A DNA stretch of 64,000 nucleotides from Flavobacteriaceae bacterium (GCA_023262185.1 JALRDO010000006.1:24222-88221), one strand, 5' to 3'. Shown: positions 34,750 through 43,903, counted from the first letter of the stretch. Numbers and translations are program-made. Notes: generated by a model from the letters alone, not told the origin.

Positions 34750-35748
34750 ATGAAAACAAAAAAACACCTCCTAGTGGGTCTAGCACTACTTTTGCCTTTA
34801 TTTTCGGCAATCCGCGCTCAAGAAGAAAGCCCAACGTTTAACCTTAGCGGATCGGTAGACACCTATTTCAGAACCAGCGAATACGCTCCAGGAACTTCAT
34901 TTGCAAACCTGCCCGGGTTTGCCTTAGGGATGGCCAACTTGGTCTTTTCTTATGAGGGCGAAAAATCAGGATTTGTAGCAGATCTCGTTTACGGACCTCG
35001 AGGAGCTGAAGCCGTATTTAATTCTACCGGATCGTCTAACATTGTCAATCAGCTTTACGTATACTATAACTTGGCAGAGGGTGTAACCGCTACCTTCGGA
35101 AATTTCAACACCTTTTTAGGTTATGAAGTCATCTCTCCGACAGCCAACTTCAATTATTCTACCTCCTATATGTTCTCATACGGGCCGTTCTCACACACGG
35201 GGCTAAAATTAGACTTCACGCTTGACGACGAAATTTCTGCGATGATAGGTGTGATGAATCAAACGGATTACACCGATTCGAATAGTGATGGCAGCATGGC
35301 CTTTGACAGCTACATGTTCGGAGCTCAATTAGGAGTCTACGGCCAATATTTTAACCTTCTAGCAGGCGAAGGATACACTCAGGTCGATTACACTGGAGGG
35401 GTGGATCTCGGAACTAGCTTTTTCTTGGGTGTCAATGCGACTCATGCGAGCCTCGGAGGAGACACTTCATTCTCTGGAGTAGCCTTATATCCGCAGCTAA
35501 CTCTTTCTGATACCTTCGCCCTTGGGTTGCGTGGCGAACTCTTCTACGATAAGGGAGCCGGAATACTTGATGCCGATGGAGACTTCGACAACACGGGACT
35601 CACACTCACCGGAAGTTACACCTCTGGCAATTTCACCTTCAAGCAAGAATTTAGAGTAGACAGCGGATCTTCAGCTTTTTACAGTAACAGCAGTGGATCT
35701 ACTGATTCTCTTTCATCATTCATACTAGCAGCCATTTACAGCTTCTAA
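34750..35748 (+). CDS. outer-membrane beta-barrel porin-like protein
   Basis: 332 aa: a signal peptide (about residues 1-23, ending AIRAQ), then alternating hydrophobic/polar strands rich in Gly, Ser, Tyr and Phe typical of a 14-18-strand barrel, with a C-terminal aromatic residue (IYSF) as expected for BAM-dependent insertion. It resembles the BBP2/OmpL-like putative porins that accompany ammonium transporters in Bacteroidota. It probably lets ammonium or other small solutes through the outer membrane. It has only 24 nt after the amt terminator, so the promoter is not obvious and leaky readthrough may be how it is expressed. Confidence 0.85.
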   Translation: MKTKKHLLVGLALLLPLFSAIRAQEESPTFNLSGSVDTYFRTSEYAPGTSFANLPGFALGMANLVFSYEGEKSGFVADLVYGPRGAEAVFNSTGSSNIVNQLYVYYNLAEGVTATFGNFNTFLGYEVISPTANFNYSTSYMFSYGPFSHTGLKLDFTLDDEISAMIGVMNQTDYTDSNSDGSMAFDSYMFGAQLGVYGQYFNLLAGEGYTQVDYTGGVDLGTSFFLGVNATHASLGGDTSFSGVALYPQLTLSDTFALGLRGELFYDKGAGILDADGDFDNTGLTLTGSYTSGNFTFKQEFRVDSGSSAFYSNSSGSTDSLSSFILAAIYSF

Positions 35749-35759
35749 CAAACCCAACT

Positions 35760-35804
35760 CCAGGTCATCCTCATCACATGAAGAAGATGGCCTGGTTTAT
35801 TTTA
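35760..35804 (+). terminator. terminator after the porin gene
   Basis: CCAGGTCATC and GATGGCCTGG (one G-T wobble) form a 10-bp stem with a 16-nt loop, followed by TTTATTTT. It overlaps the end of the convergent DUF1684 gene. Confidence 0.7.
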
Positions 35805-36435
35805 AAGTAAGCGGAAACTTCATTTCTCCGGCCATGACTTCTACATCTAAGGTATTCACAGCAGGAACGATGGCACAGGCATACTTCGGATTATAGGCGC
35901 AATACGGGTTATAGGCCTTATTAAAATCGATAAGTACCGAATCACCTAAAGGATAGCGCAGATCGAGGTAACGTCCGCCTCCATAGGTGCTCACTCCGTT
36001 GCTGTCATCGCGAAACGGAAGAAAAACATAATCGTCTTCAGGTTTGTAGGCTCTGTAAACTTCTAAAGTAAAAGGCTGACCCTTCAATTCGAAATACAGT
36101 CGGCCGTAAAGCACCTCTTTAGTCGAGGTATTTGCAGTAGTCGGCATTTCAAAGGGCTCGGCGTCAAACACCTCTTCAAAGACGGCGGTCACCATAAACG
36201 TACTATCCGGTTCAAAAAAGGATAAGGATTCGAAACTCTTACGCTCTTTTGGACGCAACGGACTCAAAGCTCCATCCTTAAACGAAGCGTTTTTTTCATC
36301 TTGCCACTCGTAAACCTCATGTAGCACTTTCGGCACGGTGTCTAAATCTACCAGCACCCTCTCGTGGTGGTAGCGCTTCTCGGAGCACCCCACAAGTCCA
36401 ATAAAAAAAAGGCTAAAGAGAAGAAAACGGTGCAT
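35797..36435 (-). CDS. DUF1684 family lipoprotein
   Basis: 212 aa. The start is taken at ATG 36435; a GTG one codon upstream also exists. A lipoprotein signal (MHRFLLFSLFFIGLVGC) places the mature protein in the envelope. The DUF1684 core is clear: LYGRLYFELKGQPFTLEVYR, FLPFRDDSNG, TYGGGRYLDLRYP and FNKAYNPYCAYNPKYACAI. The function is unknown; the compact beta-rich fold may bind a ligand. The 5' end overlaps the end of the Lrp gene by about 23 nt, so it is probably translated from the lrp transcript. Confidence 0.88.
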   Translation of the reverse strand: MHRFLLFSLFFIGLVGCSEKRYHHERVLVDLDTVPKVLHEVYEWQDEKNASFKDGALSPLRPKERKSFESLSFFEPDSTFMVTAVFEEVFDAEPFEMPTTANTSTKEVLYGRLYFELKGQPFTLEVYRAYKPEDDYVFLPFRDDSNGVSTYGGGRYLDLRYPLGDSVLIDFNKAYNPYCAYNPKYACAIVPAVNTLDVEVMAGEMKFPLTLK

Positions 36436-36850
36436 CACGGATAACTTGAGAGAGCACTATATGAGTGCGAGTTTCACCATACGAAATTAACAAATCTATC
36501 AAGGCTTCTAAATGCTTCTGATCTGCAAGAACCACCTCCATTATAATATTCTCATTCCCCGTCACCCGATAACAATTGCGAATCTCCTTTAACGAAGGAA
36601 CACGAGCCAAAAAAGGCTTAAGCATACCGACAAAGGCCCTTAGGTGGATAATGGCATGTAGTGACTGCCCCACCTTTGAAGAATCTATCTGGGTACTATA
36701 ACCTAGTATAACTCCCTGATCCTCTAAACGCCGAATCCGATCCGCTACTGCCGCAGAACTCAAACCCACTTCTTTTCCCATGGCGGTAAAGGATATACGC
36801 GCATTTTTTTGGAGTAAGCGAATCAATTTTTTATCAACACGATCTAACAT
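36413..36850 (-). CDS. Lrp/AsnC-family transcriptional regulator
   Basis: 145 aa: an N-terminal winged helix (VDKKLIRLLQKNARISFTAM ... IRRLEDQGVILGY) followed by a RAM ligand-binding domain (HAIIHLRAFVGMLKPF, CYRVTGNENIIMEVVL). Members sense amino acids and usually regulate themselves. It is transcribed divergently from the gene at 36958; the 107-bp gap is extremely AT-rich, as expected for an Lrp target. The DUF1684 lipoprotein is downstream in the same transcript. Confidence 0.94.
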   Translation of the reverse strand: MLDRVDKKLIRLLQKNARISFTAMGKEVGLSSAAVADRIRRLEDQGVILGYSTQIDSSKVGQSLHAIIHLRAFVGMLKPFLARVPSLKEIRNCYRVTGNENIIMEVVLADQKHLEALIDLLISYGETRTHIVLSQVIRDAPFSSL

Positions 36851-36957
36851 AAATAAGTATCGAATTTTAACTAAAAATATTTAAAAATTATCGTAATTAT
36901 ATAATATTACTTTAAATATTATATTCTTCACTGAACTTACTAGGGTAATTTTATCAC

Positions 36958-37332
36958 ATGATCGTTTCAGAAAAATTGTACAAAGAAACCCTATCACTCT
37001 GTGCCATCACAGAGAGTGTGGGCTTTACGCAAGAGCCTGAGCGCACTCCAAATGCCTTCACTTCTGAGATCACCCATCAACTCATTGAAGATTCAATATT
37101 GCTGAAAAACAGCATGTATTCGGCACTGACCGATCACGCTTCTTTGAGCAAACATTACAGCATGCTTCGATTCGCTTTAGTTCTAGCGAAGAACCTCCAA
37201 TCTTATATTAGGGGGTTAGAGCGCGACCATTCAGTCAACAGAGAATACCTTAAGGTGTCGAGAAGAGCCTTACGCTTGTACAGAAGACTATTGCTGAATA
37301 ATTACAATCAATGGAAGGTTCAGCTCAATTGA
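36958..37332 (+). CDS. hypothetical helical protein
   Basis: 124 aa, not recognised. It is predicted almost entirely alpha-helical with no signal peptide or membrane segment; the C-terminal half is basic (SRRALRLYRRLLLNNYNQWK). It is divergent from the Lrp regulator with only an AT-rich 107-bp gap, so it may be an Lrp target. The 3' end overlaps the convergent hydrolase gene by 13 nt. ATG 36958 follows GTAATTTTATCAC; the ribosome binding site is not obvious. Confidence 0.55.
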   Translation: MIVSEKLYKETLSLCAITESVGFTQEPERTPNAFTSEITHQLIEDSILLKNSMYSALTDHASLSKHYSMLRFALVLAKNLQSYIRGLERDHSVNREYLKVSRRALRLYRRLLLNNYNQWKVQLN

Positions 37333-38111
37333 GCGCGTTGTTGAAGAAACCCTAGAGCGGTCTCATTAAAAATCAGAGGCTGTTCAACATTAACCACATG
37401 CCCACATCTTTTTACCACCTCAAGCGTAGCATTCGCATGATGCTTGATCAATTCTTTTATCGGAGGCAAGAACAGATAGTCTTCTTCACCCATTAGATAT
37501 AGGGTCGGAATATCAACGCGAACCGAACGATAGAACCTCAGCAACGGATTGAGGTCGGCCGTCAGCTTAAACCATTTTAAAAACTCTTTCTGATACAGTT
37601 TCTTGGCTTCTCGAACAAACAAATGACGAGACTCTTTATGGTTTTTGTTCGGCATGATAATAAACGCAAAGAAGCGATACAACCAGAGGTAAGGCACTAC
37701 AGATTTAAACAGATTACCCAACAACATCAATAAACGCGAACGCACATCAAGCTTCACAATAGCACCGCCCAATACCATCGATTGCACCTTATTTGGGTAG
37801 CGATCGGCTAGATTTCGAATCAGAATGGTCCCCAAAGAGATACCCACAAAATGCGAGCGCTCAATGGATAAGTGGTCGAGCACCTCAACAATATCATCGG
37901 TAATTGAATCAAAAGTATAACGCGAATGAAAGGCTTTTGAAAGCGGAATCTTAGAGTTGCCATGCCCCCTTAAATCAATGAGCAATACATTGAAATGCTT
38001 TTTAAAATCGCGTATTTGCTTAAACCAAATCGACGAACTACCTCCAGCACCATGAACAAAAGTGACCCATTGGTCAGCATTCGCATCGGTATATGTAGTG
38101 TAGTGAAGCAT
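37320..38111 (-). CDS. alpha/beta-fold hydrolase
   Basis: 263 aa. The fold is given by VTFVHGAGGSS (oxyanion region), LLIDLRGHGNS, the nucleophile elbow VGISLGT (Ser as catalytic nucleophile), LMGEEDYLF (acid) and CGHVVNVEQP (His). No signal peptide. The lid region (about residues 130-200) is basic and long, as in esterases or lipases of Bacteroidota. The substrate cannot be told. It lies 3 nt after pyrF and is the last gene of the purM-prfA-pyrF unit. Confidence 0.88.
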   Translation of the reverse strand: MLHYTTYTDANADQWVTFVHGAGGSSSIWFKQIRDFKKHFNVLLIDLRGHGNSKIPLSKAFHSRYTFDSITDDIVEVLDHLSIERSHFVGISLGTILIRNLADRYPNKVQSMVLGGAIVKLDVRSRLLMLLGNLFKSVVPYLWLYRFFAFIIMPNKNHKESRHLFVREAKKLYQKEFLKWFKLTADLNPLLRFYRSVRVDIPTLYLMGEEDYLFLPPIKELIKHHANATLEVVKRCGHVVNVEQPLIFNETALGFLQQRAQLS

Positions 38112-38114
38112 GAA

Positions 38115-38933
38115 TTAAATATAAAGCAATGTGCGCATTTGTTCGTGCAATGCAGCGGCCTCTTTTTGAGCGGCTTCAGCGAAGTCTGGTCCAGAAGAAG
38201 CATAGATGATTCCTCGAGAAGAATTTACCAAGACCCCCACCGACGCATTTTTAGCAGCCGCATAAGCCTCAGAAAGGGATCCCCCTTGAGCTCCGATTCC
38301 GGGCATCAGAAAGAAAGAATCGGGGGCTAAGCTTCTCAAGTACTTCAGCTGGGAGTTTTGTGTAGCCCCTACCACATACATGATTCGCTCACTATTGGGC
38401 AAGGTTTGAGTCTTAGCAATAACGCGCTCCACCAAATGTGTCTCTTTCTCTTCTGAGTTCCATTGAAAATCAAAGGCTCCTTGATTTGAGGTGAGCGCCA
38501 ACACAATGGCAAATTTGTTCGGATACTCCAAGTAAGGGATCAGTGTCTCAACCCCCATGTAAGGCGATAGGGTGATCGCATCACAACTCATAGCCTCAAA
38601 GAACGCCTTTGCATACGCCTTTGCTGTGTTTCCAATATCGCCACGCTTGGCATCTGCGATGATTAAATGAGAAGGATGTTTTTTCTTAATGTAGGCTACG
38701 AGTTCAGACAAAGCACCCCATCCGGCTACCCCAAAGGCTTCAAAAAAGGCTGTATTGGGTTTAAAGGCCACACAATGATCGGCCGTAGCGTCAACAATAG
38801 CGGTACAAAATTTCAGCAGCCCCTGTGAATCTGCAACAAAATGTGCAGGTAAGCGCTCAAGAACAGGATCAATCCCCACACATAAAAACGAACCCTTTGT
38901 GCAGATGTGCTCGGTTAATGAACTGGTATCCAT
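38115..38933 (-). CDS. pyrF: orotidine 5'-phosphate decarboxylase (type 2)
   Basis: Decarboxylates OMP to UMP, the last step of de novo pyrimidine synthesis. 272 aa, the longer type 2 form: LCVGIDPVLERLPAHF at the N-terminus, AFKPNTAFFEAFG, LIIADAKRGDIGNTAKAYA with the catalytic Lys-Asp network, ITLSPYMGVETLIP, FLMPGIGAQGG and LVNSSRGIIYA. It lies 2 nt after prfA on the same strand. pyrD is at 15977. Confidence 0.96.
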   Translation of the reverse strand: MDTSSLTEHICTKGSFLCVGIDPVLERLPAHFVADSQGLLKFCTAIVDATADHCVAFKPNTAFFEAFGVAGWGALSELVAYIKKKHPSHLIIADAKRGDIGNTAKAYAKAFFEAMSCDAITLSPYMGVETLIPYLEYPNKFAIVLALTSNQGAFDFQWNSEEKETHLVERVIAKTQTLPNSERIMYVVGATQNSQLKYLRSLAPDSFFLMPGIGAQGGSLSEAYAAAKNASVGVLVNSSRGIIYASSGPDFAEAAQKEAAALHEQMRTLLYI

Positions 38934-38935
38934 AC

Positions 38936-40012
38936 TTATAGTGTTTCTGAAGCTTCTTTAAGTTTCTCTGTATTCTCAACCATTCGAAGCTCATCGATAA
39001 TCTTTTGAATGTCTCCATTGATAATCCCTTGAAGGTCGTAGAGCGTCAACCCAATGCGATGATCGGTCACACGTCCCTGAGGATAATTGTAAGTGCGGAT
39101 CTTAGCCGAGCGATCTCCAGAGCTAACCTGAGAGTTGCGCTTCGCCGCATCCTCTTCTTGACGCTTGGCCAGTTCGAGATCGTATAGGCGTGACCTTAAC
39201 ACTTTAAAGGCCTTCTCTTTATTCTTATGCTGTGACTTCTGATCTTGACACTGGGCTACCAATCCGGTCGGAAGGTGAGTAAGACGCACCGCCGAATAGG
39301 TCGTGTTTACCGATTGCCCGCCTGGACCTGACGAACAGAAAAAGTCAATTCGCACTTCTTTCGGATCAATTTCAACATCAAAATCTTCTGCTTCAGGGAT
39401 CACCATAACTGTAGCGGCGCTCGTATGCACTCGACCTTGGGTCTCTGTTTGAGGAACACGCTGCACGCGGTGTACCCCAGCCTCAAATTTCAGGGTGCCA
39501 TATACATCTTGCCCGGTTACCTCGAAGTGAATTTCTTTGTATCCTCCGCTGGTTCCTTCATTCAAATCAATGATGTTCGTTCTCCATCCGCGAGATTCAC
39601 AATATTTGGTATACATTCTAAAAAGATCCCCTGCAAAAATACTCGCCTCGTCTCCACCCGTTCCGGCACGGATCTCCATCACCACATCTTTCTCATCTTC
39701 AGGATCTTTAGGAATCAGCAATAATTTAATCTCTTCTTCAATGGCCGGAAGAGCAGCTTTAGCTTCATCCAACTGCATGCGCGCCATTTCAACCATTTCG
39801 GCATCATTTGATTGAGAAATGAGCTCTTCGGCTTCTGACAGATTATTCTTCAACGACAGGTATACCTCTCGCTTTTCAACAAGAGCCTTTAAAGAAGTGT
39901 ATTCTTTATTCAATTGCACATAACGCTTCTGATCAGCAATCACATCGGGTTGAATGATTAAGTCTCCGATCTCGTCGTAACGTTGCTTGATGATATTGAG
40001 TTTATCTAACAT
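38936..40012 (-). CDS. prfA: peptide chain release factor 1
   Basis: Recognises UAA/UAG and triggers peptide release. 358 aa with all RF1 features: the N-terminal helical domain, a codon-recognition region with [20 protein letters not shown] (E. coli RF1 has PxT in domain 2), and the universal GGQ loop in [20 protein letters not shown]. The C-terminal part ends with [15 protein letters not shown]. It lies 47 nt after purM and 2 nt before pyrF. Confidence 0.97.
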   Translation of the reverse strand: MLDKLNIIKQRYDEIGDLIIQPDVIADQKRYVQLNKEYTSLKALVEKREVYLSLKNNLSEAEELISQSNDAEMVEMARMQLDEAKAALPAIEEEIKLLLIPKDPEDEKDVVMEIRAGTGGDEASIFAGDLFRMYTKYCESRGWRTNIIDLNEGTSGGYKEIHFEVTGQDVYGTLKFEAGVHRVQRVPQTETQGRVHTSAATVMVIPEAEDFDVEIDPKEVRIDFFCSSGPGGQSVNTTYSAVRLTHLPTGLVAQCQDQKSQHKNKEKAFKVLRSRLYDLELAKRQEEDAAKRNSQVSSGDRSAKIRTYNYPQGRVTDHRIGLTLYDLQGIINGDIQKIIDELRMVENTEKLKEASETL

Positions 40013-40059
40013 AGGGTGATGAAGTTCTTTCGAATTTAAGGGTTTTCTAAACTGCTACC

Positions 40060-41241
40060 CTAAAGGTATTCAAAGGTACCGTACTCACTTTCAATGGTAA
40101 GCTTCTTCTTGTCGCTGGCTTCAACACGGCCGATCACCTTAGCCGCTACTCCAAAGCGCTCTGAAATGGCAATTAGTGTTGGCGCCAAAGCGGCAGGCAC
40201 ATATGCTTCGAGGCGATGTCCGCAATTGAAGACCTTATACATTTCTTTCCAGCTCGTTGCTGATTCGCGCTGAATCGTCTGAAACAAAACAGGCACCTCA
40301 AATAAGCTGTCTTTGATGACGTGAAGTTTGTCTACGAAGTGTAATACTTTGGTTTGAGCTCCTCCGCTGCAGTGGACAAGTCCATGAAGCTGTGAACGCT
40401 CTATTTCACTCAGCATTGCCTTAACGATCGGCGCGTAAGTTCGTGTAGGAGACAACACCAATTTTCCGGCGTCAAGCGGCGAGCCCTCAACGGTATCCGT
40501 CAAGCCTAGACTCCCTGAATACACTAGCTCTCTGGGTAATCCTCCATCAAAAGTCTCAGGGTATTTCTCAGCCAGATCTTTTCCGAATACATCATGACGC
40601 GCAGAAGTCAATCCATTACTTCCCATACCCCCGTTGTATTCACTTTCATAGGTCGCCTGTCCAAAGGAGGCGAAGCCTACAATAACATCTCCGGGTTGAA
40701 TATTGGCATTGTTAATGACCTCAGTACGCTTCATGCGTGCTGTTACCGTAGAATCTACAATCACCGTACGCACTAAATCTCCTACATCTGCCGTCTCTCC
40801 TCCAGTGGTTTGAATGTTAACCCCATGCGGACGCAATGAAGCTACCAATTCTTCGGTGCCTTCAATAAGTGCCTTAATGACCTCTTTAGGGATCAACCGA
40901 GCGTTACGCCCAATGGTAGAAGAAAGCAGGATGTGATCTGTCACACCCACGCAAATCAAGTCGTCAAGATTCATGACTAAAGCATCTTGTGCGATGCCCT
41001 TCCAAACCGATAAATCTCCGGTTTCTTTCCAGTACATGTAGGCAAGAGAAGACTTGGTGCCGGCCCCATCAGCATGCATTACGATACAGTAATCATCATC
41101 ACCAGTCAGCGAATCTTCAACAATCTTACAAAATGCCTGAGGAAACAATCCCTTATCCACATTAGTGATCGCCTCATGCACATCTTCTTTTGAGGCTGAA
41201 ACTCCTCTTTGGGTGTAGCGATTTGATTCTGAATTGGACAT
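40060..41241 (-). CDS. purM: phosphoribosylformylglycinamidine cyclo-ligase (AIR synthase)
   Basis: ATP-dependent ring closure producing aminoimidazole ribotide in purine synthesis. 393 aa, the longer Bacteroidota form. Landmarks: YTQRGVSASKEDVHEAI at the N-terminus, MHADGAGTKSSLAYMYW, DALVMNLDDLICVGV, QTTGGETADVGDL, VGFASFGQATYESEYNGGMG and HCSGGAQTKVLHFVD. A -7 element TATTTTTG lies 15 nt upstream of the ATG. First gene of a purM-prfA-pyrF-hydrolase unit. Confidence 0.94.
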   Translation of the reverse strand: MSNSESNRYTQRGVSASKEDVHEAITNVDKGLFPQAFCKIVEDSLTGDDDYCIVMHADGAGTKSSLAYMYWKETGDLSVWKGIAQDALVMNLDDLICVGVTDHILLSSTIGRNARLIPKEVIKALIEGTEELVASLRPHGVNIQTTGGETADVGDLVRTVIVDSTVTARMKRTEVINNANIQPGDVIVGFASFGQATYESEYNGGMGSNGLTSARHDVFGKDLAEKYPETFDGGLPRELVYSGSLGLTDTVEGSPLDAGKLVLSPTRTYAPIVKAMLSEIERSQLHGLVHCSGGAQTKVLHFVDKLHVIKDSLFEVPVLFQTIQRESATSWKEMYKVFNCGHRLEAYVPAALAPTLIAISERFGVAAKVIGRVEASDKKKLTIESEYGTFEYL

Positions 41242-41255
41242 GGAAATGGTTTGAG

Positions 41256-41263
41256 CAAAAATA
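41256..41263 (-). promoter_or_regulatory. -7 element upstream of purM
   Basis: Minus-strand TATTTTTG, exact TAnnTTTG, 15 nt before the purM ATG. The nearest TTTTG is 27 bp away. The rest of the 184-bp gap to glnII is AT-rich; a short CTCGAG-centred palindrome at about 41350-41366 (ATAAC...GTTAT) is the only structure seen. Confidence 0.4.
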
Positions 41264-41425
41264 GAACTTATGCCTTTATAAAAGAAAAGCCAAAAGGTTT
41301 ATGGCATTAACGATTCAAGGTCCAGATTTTTAACAAGTTTATAATTATTTGATAACTCGAGGGTTATATTAAAGCGTTAGCGAATTAAAAAGTTATTTTC
41401 GAAAAAATTTCAATCAAATAATGAT

Positions 41426-42436
41426 ATGAGCAAAACAAAATTAGAATACATCTGGCTTGACGGTTACAGCCCAACTCAAGAACTCAGAAGTAAAACGAAA
41501 ATCGTGTATGACTTCGACGGTAAACTAGAAAGCTGTTCGAACTGGTCTTTCGACGGAAGTTCAACCCTTCAAGCTGAAGGAAACTCGTCAGACTGCATTC
41601 TAAAACCTGTGCGTCTTTTTCCAGATCCTGATCGTTTAAATGGTTATTTAGTGATGTGCGAGGTGTTGAATCCTGATGGAACTCCACACGTTTCAAATCA
41701 CCGTGCGACTATCGACGATGACGACAATGATTTCTGGTTCGGATTCGAGCAAGAATACTTCCTTATGGATACAGAAACAGACCTTCCATTGGGCTTCCCA
41801 CGCGGCGGTTTCCCTGGCCCACAAGGTCAGTACTATTGTTCTGTAGGCGGACGCTACACATGGGGTAGAGATTTCGTTGAAGAGCATTTAGATATTTGTC
41901 TTGAGGCCGGATTAAATGTTGAAGGTATCAACCAAGAGGTTGCTCCTGGTCAGTGGGAGTTTCAAATTTTTGCTAAAGGCGGAAAAGAGGCTGGTGATCA
42001 AATATGGGTGGCTCGTTACCTACTTAACAGAGTAACCGAAAAATACGGATACTACATCGAGCTTCACCCTAAACCGGTTCACGGAGACTGGAACGGTTCA
42101 GGTATGCACGCCAACTTCTCTAACACCCTTCTCCGCACCTGTGGAAGCAAAGAGGTATACGAGAAGGTTTGTGAGGCCTTCAGACCCGTTACAAAAGAGC
42201 ACATCGCAGTTTACGGAGCCTATAACGAACAGCGCTTAACCGGTCGTCACGAGACCCAATCTATCGATCAGTTCTCTTACGGAGTTTCTGACCGTGGTGC
42301 CTCAATCCGTATTCCGATCTACACCGTTGAGCACGGATGGAAAGGTTATCTTGAAGACAGACGTCCTGCCTCAAACGCCAATCCTTATCAGGTTGCCAGC
42401 CGTATTATAAAAACCGTAAAATCAGCTAAAGTTTAG
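41426..42436 (+). CDS. glutamine synthetase, type II (eukaryote-like)
   Basis: 336 aa, the short GSII form. KLEYIWLDGYSPTQELRSKT starts the beta-grasp domain, then CSNWSFDGSSTLQAEGNSSD, FWFGFEQEYFLMD, EGINQEVAPGQWEFQ, LHPKPVHGDWNGSGMHANFS and LTGRHETQSI. It condenses ammonia with glutamate; together with the Amt and PII genes 7 kb upstream it forms the local nitrogen set. GSII forms decamers and is not regulated by adenylylation, unlike bacterial GSI. ATG 41426 directly follows an out-of-frame ATG ending in TGA (41421), which may be a non-productive start. Confidence 0.96.
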   Translation: MSKTKLEYIWLDGYSPTQELRSKTKIVYDFDGKLESCSNWSFDGSSTLQAEGNSSDCILKPVRLFPDPDRLNGYLVMCEVLNPDGTPHVSNHRATIDDDDNDFWFGFEQEYFLMDTETDLPLGFPRGGFPGPQGQYYCSVGGRYTWGRDFVEEHLDICLEAGLNVEGINQEVAPGQWEFQIFAKGGKEAGDQIWVARYLLNRVTEKYGYYIELHPKPVHGDWNGSGMHANFSNTLLRTCGSKEVYEKVCEAFRPVTKEHIAVYGAYNEQRLTGRHETQSIDQFSYGVSDRGASIRIPIYTVEHGWKGYLEDRRPASNANPYQVASRIIKTVKSAKV

Positions 42437-42460
42437 GGCTAACACTTACGGTACAATTTC

Positions 42461-42501
42461 AAAATCCGTCTATTGTAAAAAAGCATTAGGCGGATTTTTT
42501 T
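42461..42501 (+). terminator. terminator after glutamine synthetase
   Basis: AAAATCCGTCTA and TAGGCGGATTTT (one G-T wobble) form a 12-bp stem followed by TTT. Because the stem is A-rich on the left it can also serve the convergent antiporter gene. Confidence 0.8.
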
Positions 42502-42503
42502 AT

Positions 42504-43439
42504 TTAAACCACTTGGTAAATAAAGAAGAGGTATCCGGCGAGCAGGGCCAACCCTTGCCAGTACTTCAACTCGCGCTTTTTCGAAGCCAACACCAGCGGG
42601 AGTAGCACCAAAGCGAATCCCAACATAAAGAGTACATCGCTGCTTAAAAATTGTGGATCATCTACTACAATAGGCTGAATAAGCCCTGTTATAGCGAGCA
42701 CTCCCAAGATATTAAAGATGTTAGAACCTACCAGATTACCGAGTGAAATCGCTTTCTCTTTTTTAAACATTGCAATGACAGATGCCGCCAACTCAGGTAT
42801 ACTCGTTCCCACCGAAACCACAGTAATCCCAATCACACGGTCGCTCACCCCAAAGGTCTGAGCCAAATCAATCGCTCCCCCAACAAGCCATTCTGATCCC
42901 AACCACAACCCTACAATCCCCACTGCGAGGTAGGCGAGGTTTTTTAAAGGTGACAACAACTCGTCATCCTCAGGAAGCTCATCCTCCACCGCCGGCTGTT
43001 GTACTTTAAGCAGGTACCACAAAAAGCCACCCAACAATAAAAAAAGTATAATCCCTTCAGGACGTTGCAACACTCCATCATTGTACAAGAAAAACCACAA
43101 CAATACTGAGGCTACCATCATCACCGGCCAATCCGTTACATAGAACGAACGCTTCACCTCCATAGATCCAACTAGTAGGGTTACTCCTAACACCAGTCCG
43201 AGGTTCGCTATATTAGAACCCACCACATTACCCAGGGCAATCGACGGTGAACCCGCCAGCGCAGCATTCACACTCACCACCAACTCAGGCAAAGAAGTGG
43301 CAAAAGAAACCACAGTCATCCCCACCACAATCTTTGGAATCGATAGGCGTAACGAAACCGAAACAGCCGCTTTAAGTAACAGATTACCTCCAACTACCAG
43401 TAAGCCCAACCCCGCAAGAATGAAAAGAAATGATATCAT
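42504..43439 (-). CDS. calcium/sodium antiporter (CaCA family, YrbG-like)
   Basis: 311 aa inner-membrane cation exchanger with ten predicted helices. The two internally repeated alpha motifs are visible: VVSFATSLPELVVSVNAA with ALGNVVGSNIANLGLVLG in the first half and VVSVGTSIPELAASVIAMFK with SLGNLVGSNIFNILGVL in the second, the acidic residues of each binding Ca2+. A hydrophilic acidic loop (EDELPEDDELL) separates the halves. It is a single gene, convergent with glutamine synthetase. Confidence 0.93.
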   Translation of the reverse strand: MISFLFILAGLGLLVVGGNLLLKAAVSVSLRLSIPKIVVGMTVVSFATSLPELVVSVNAALAGSPSIALGNVVGSNIANLGLVLGVTLLVGSMEVKRSFYVTDWPVMMVASVLLWFFLYNDGVLQRPEGIILFLLLGGFLWYLLKVQQPAVEDELPEDDELLSPLKNLAYLAVGIVGLWLGSEWLVGGAIDLAQTFGVSDRVIGITVVSVGTSIPELAASVIAMFKKEKAISLGNLVGSNIFNILGVLAITGLIQPIVVDDPQFLSSDVLFMLGFALVLLPLVLASKKRELKYWQGLALLAGYLFFIYQVV

Positions 43440-43488
43440 GCCCCAAAGATACAGGCAATGTTCTATATTTAATTTTCAGAATTGGGAT

Positions 43489-43641
43489 ATGCGCAAAAAA
43501 GCATTCATACTACTGGCAAAGATCAACAAGGCCGTTCTACCTTCTTTGAGCAAAAGAAGAGTAGACTTAGCAAAAGCCAAAAAATGGCAACTCGCCTTAA
43601 TTGGGTACCGCTATTTCGTCACCCGAGAAGCGCTGAAATAA
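43489..43641 (+). CDS. small basic conserved protein (50 aa)
   Basis: 50 aa starting at ATG 43489 (MRKKAFILLAKINKAVLPSL) and ending at 43641. It is rich in Lys/Arg/Ala with helical propensity. From memory, 45-55-residue proteins of the pattern ...LAK.NK..LPS.SK...DL.KA.K.QLA..G..Y.VT..AL occur across flavobacteria and are sometimes labelled SsrA-binding protein, a misleading name because true SmpB is about 150 aa. A TATATTTA sequence (43465-43472) may be its -7 element. Longer upstream extensions run antisense through the antiporter and are unlikely. Confidence 0.65.
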   Translation: MRKKAFILLAKINKAVLPSLSKRRVDLAKAKKWQLALIGYRYFVTREALK

Positions 43642-43676
43642 ACTATCCATTTCACCTCTGGCAACGAAAGCATTTC

Positions 43677-43708
43677 TTTGTTTATAATTATGAAATAGCC
43701 TATATTTG
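43677..43708 (+). promoter_or_regulatory. promoter of tRNA-Arg
   Basis: TTTG (43677-43680), 20 bp, TATATTTG (43701-43708): both elements of the Bacteroidota housekeeping consensus at ideal spacing, 11 nt before the tRNA. Confidence 0.85.
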
Positions 43709-43719
43709 CACCCCTAAAA

Positions 43720-43793
43720 GGCCTCGTGGCGCAACTGAATAGCGCATCTGATTACGGCTCAGAAGGTTGCAGGTTTGAATCCTGCCGAGGTCA
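43720..43793 (+). tRNA. tRNA-Arg (anticodon ACG)
   Basis: 74-nt cloverleaf without encoded CCA. The acceptor pairs GGCCTCG with CGAGGTC plus discriminator A; D-arm GCGC/GCGC; anticodon stem TCTGA/TCAGA with loop TTACGGC (anticodon ACG); T-arm GCAGG-TTTGAAT-CCTGC. The A34 would need deamination to inosine by TadA to read CGU/CGC/CGA. A terminator follows at 43808-43835. Confidence 0.96.
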
Positions 43794-43807
43794 CTTAAGA
43801 ATAGAGA

Positions 43808-43835
43808 AGGGTTAACTTCTGTTAGCCCTTTTTTT
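43808..43835 (+). terminator. terminator after tRNA-Arg
   Basis: AGGGTTAAC, loop TTCT, GTTAGCCCT (one G-T wobble), then TTTTTTT. Confidence 0.85.
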
Positions 43836-43903
43836 ATGTGCCTTTCCGAGTGGTAATTGATTTTAGATACTAAGCATCTCTTTCTCAAACATAATCAATA
43901 ATC

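Noticed and set aside
43297..43641. 114-aa extended form of the small basic protein
   Set aside because: The first 64 codons run antisense to the antiporter gene; only the last 50 residues look like a conserved protein.
43700..43888. 62-aa ORF antisense to tRNA-Arg
   Set aside because: It is the translation of the complementary strand of the tRNA (typical RIQTCNLLSRNQ peptide) and not a gene.
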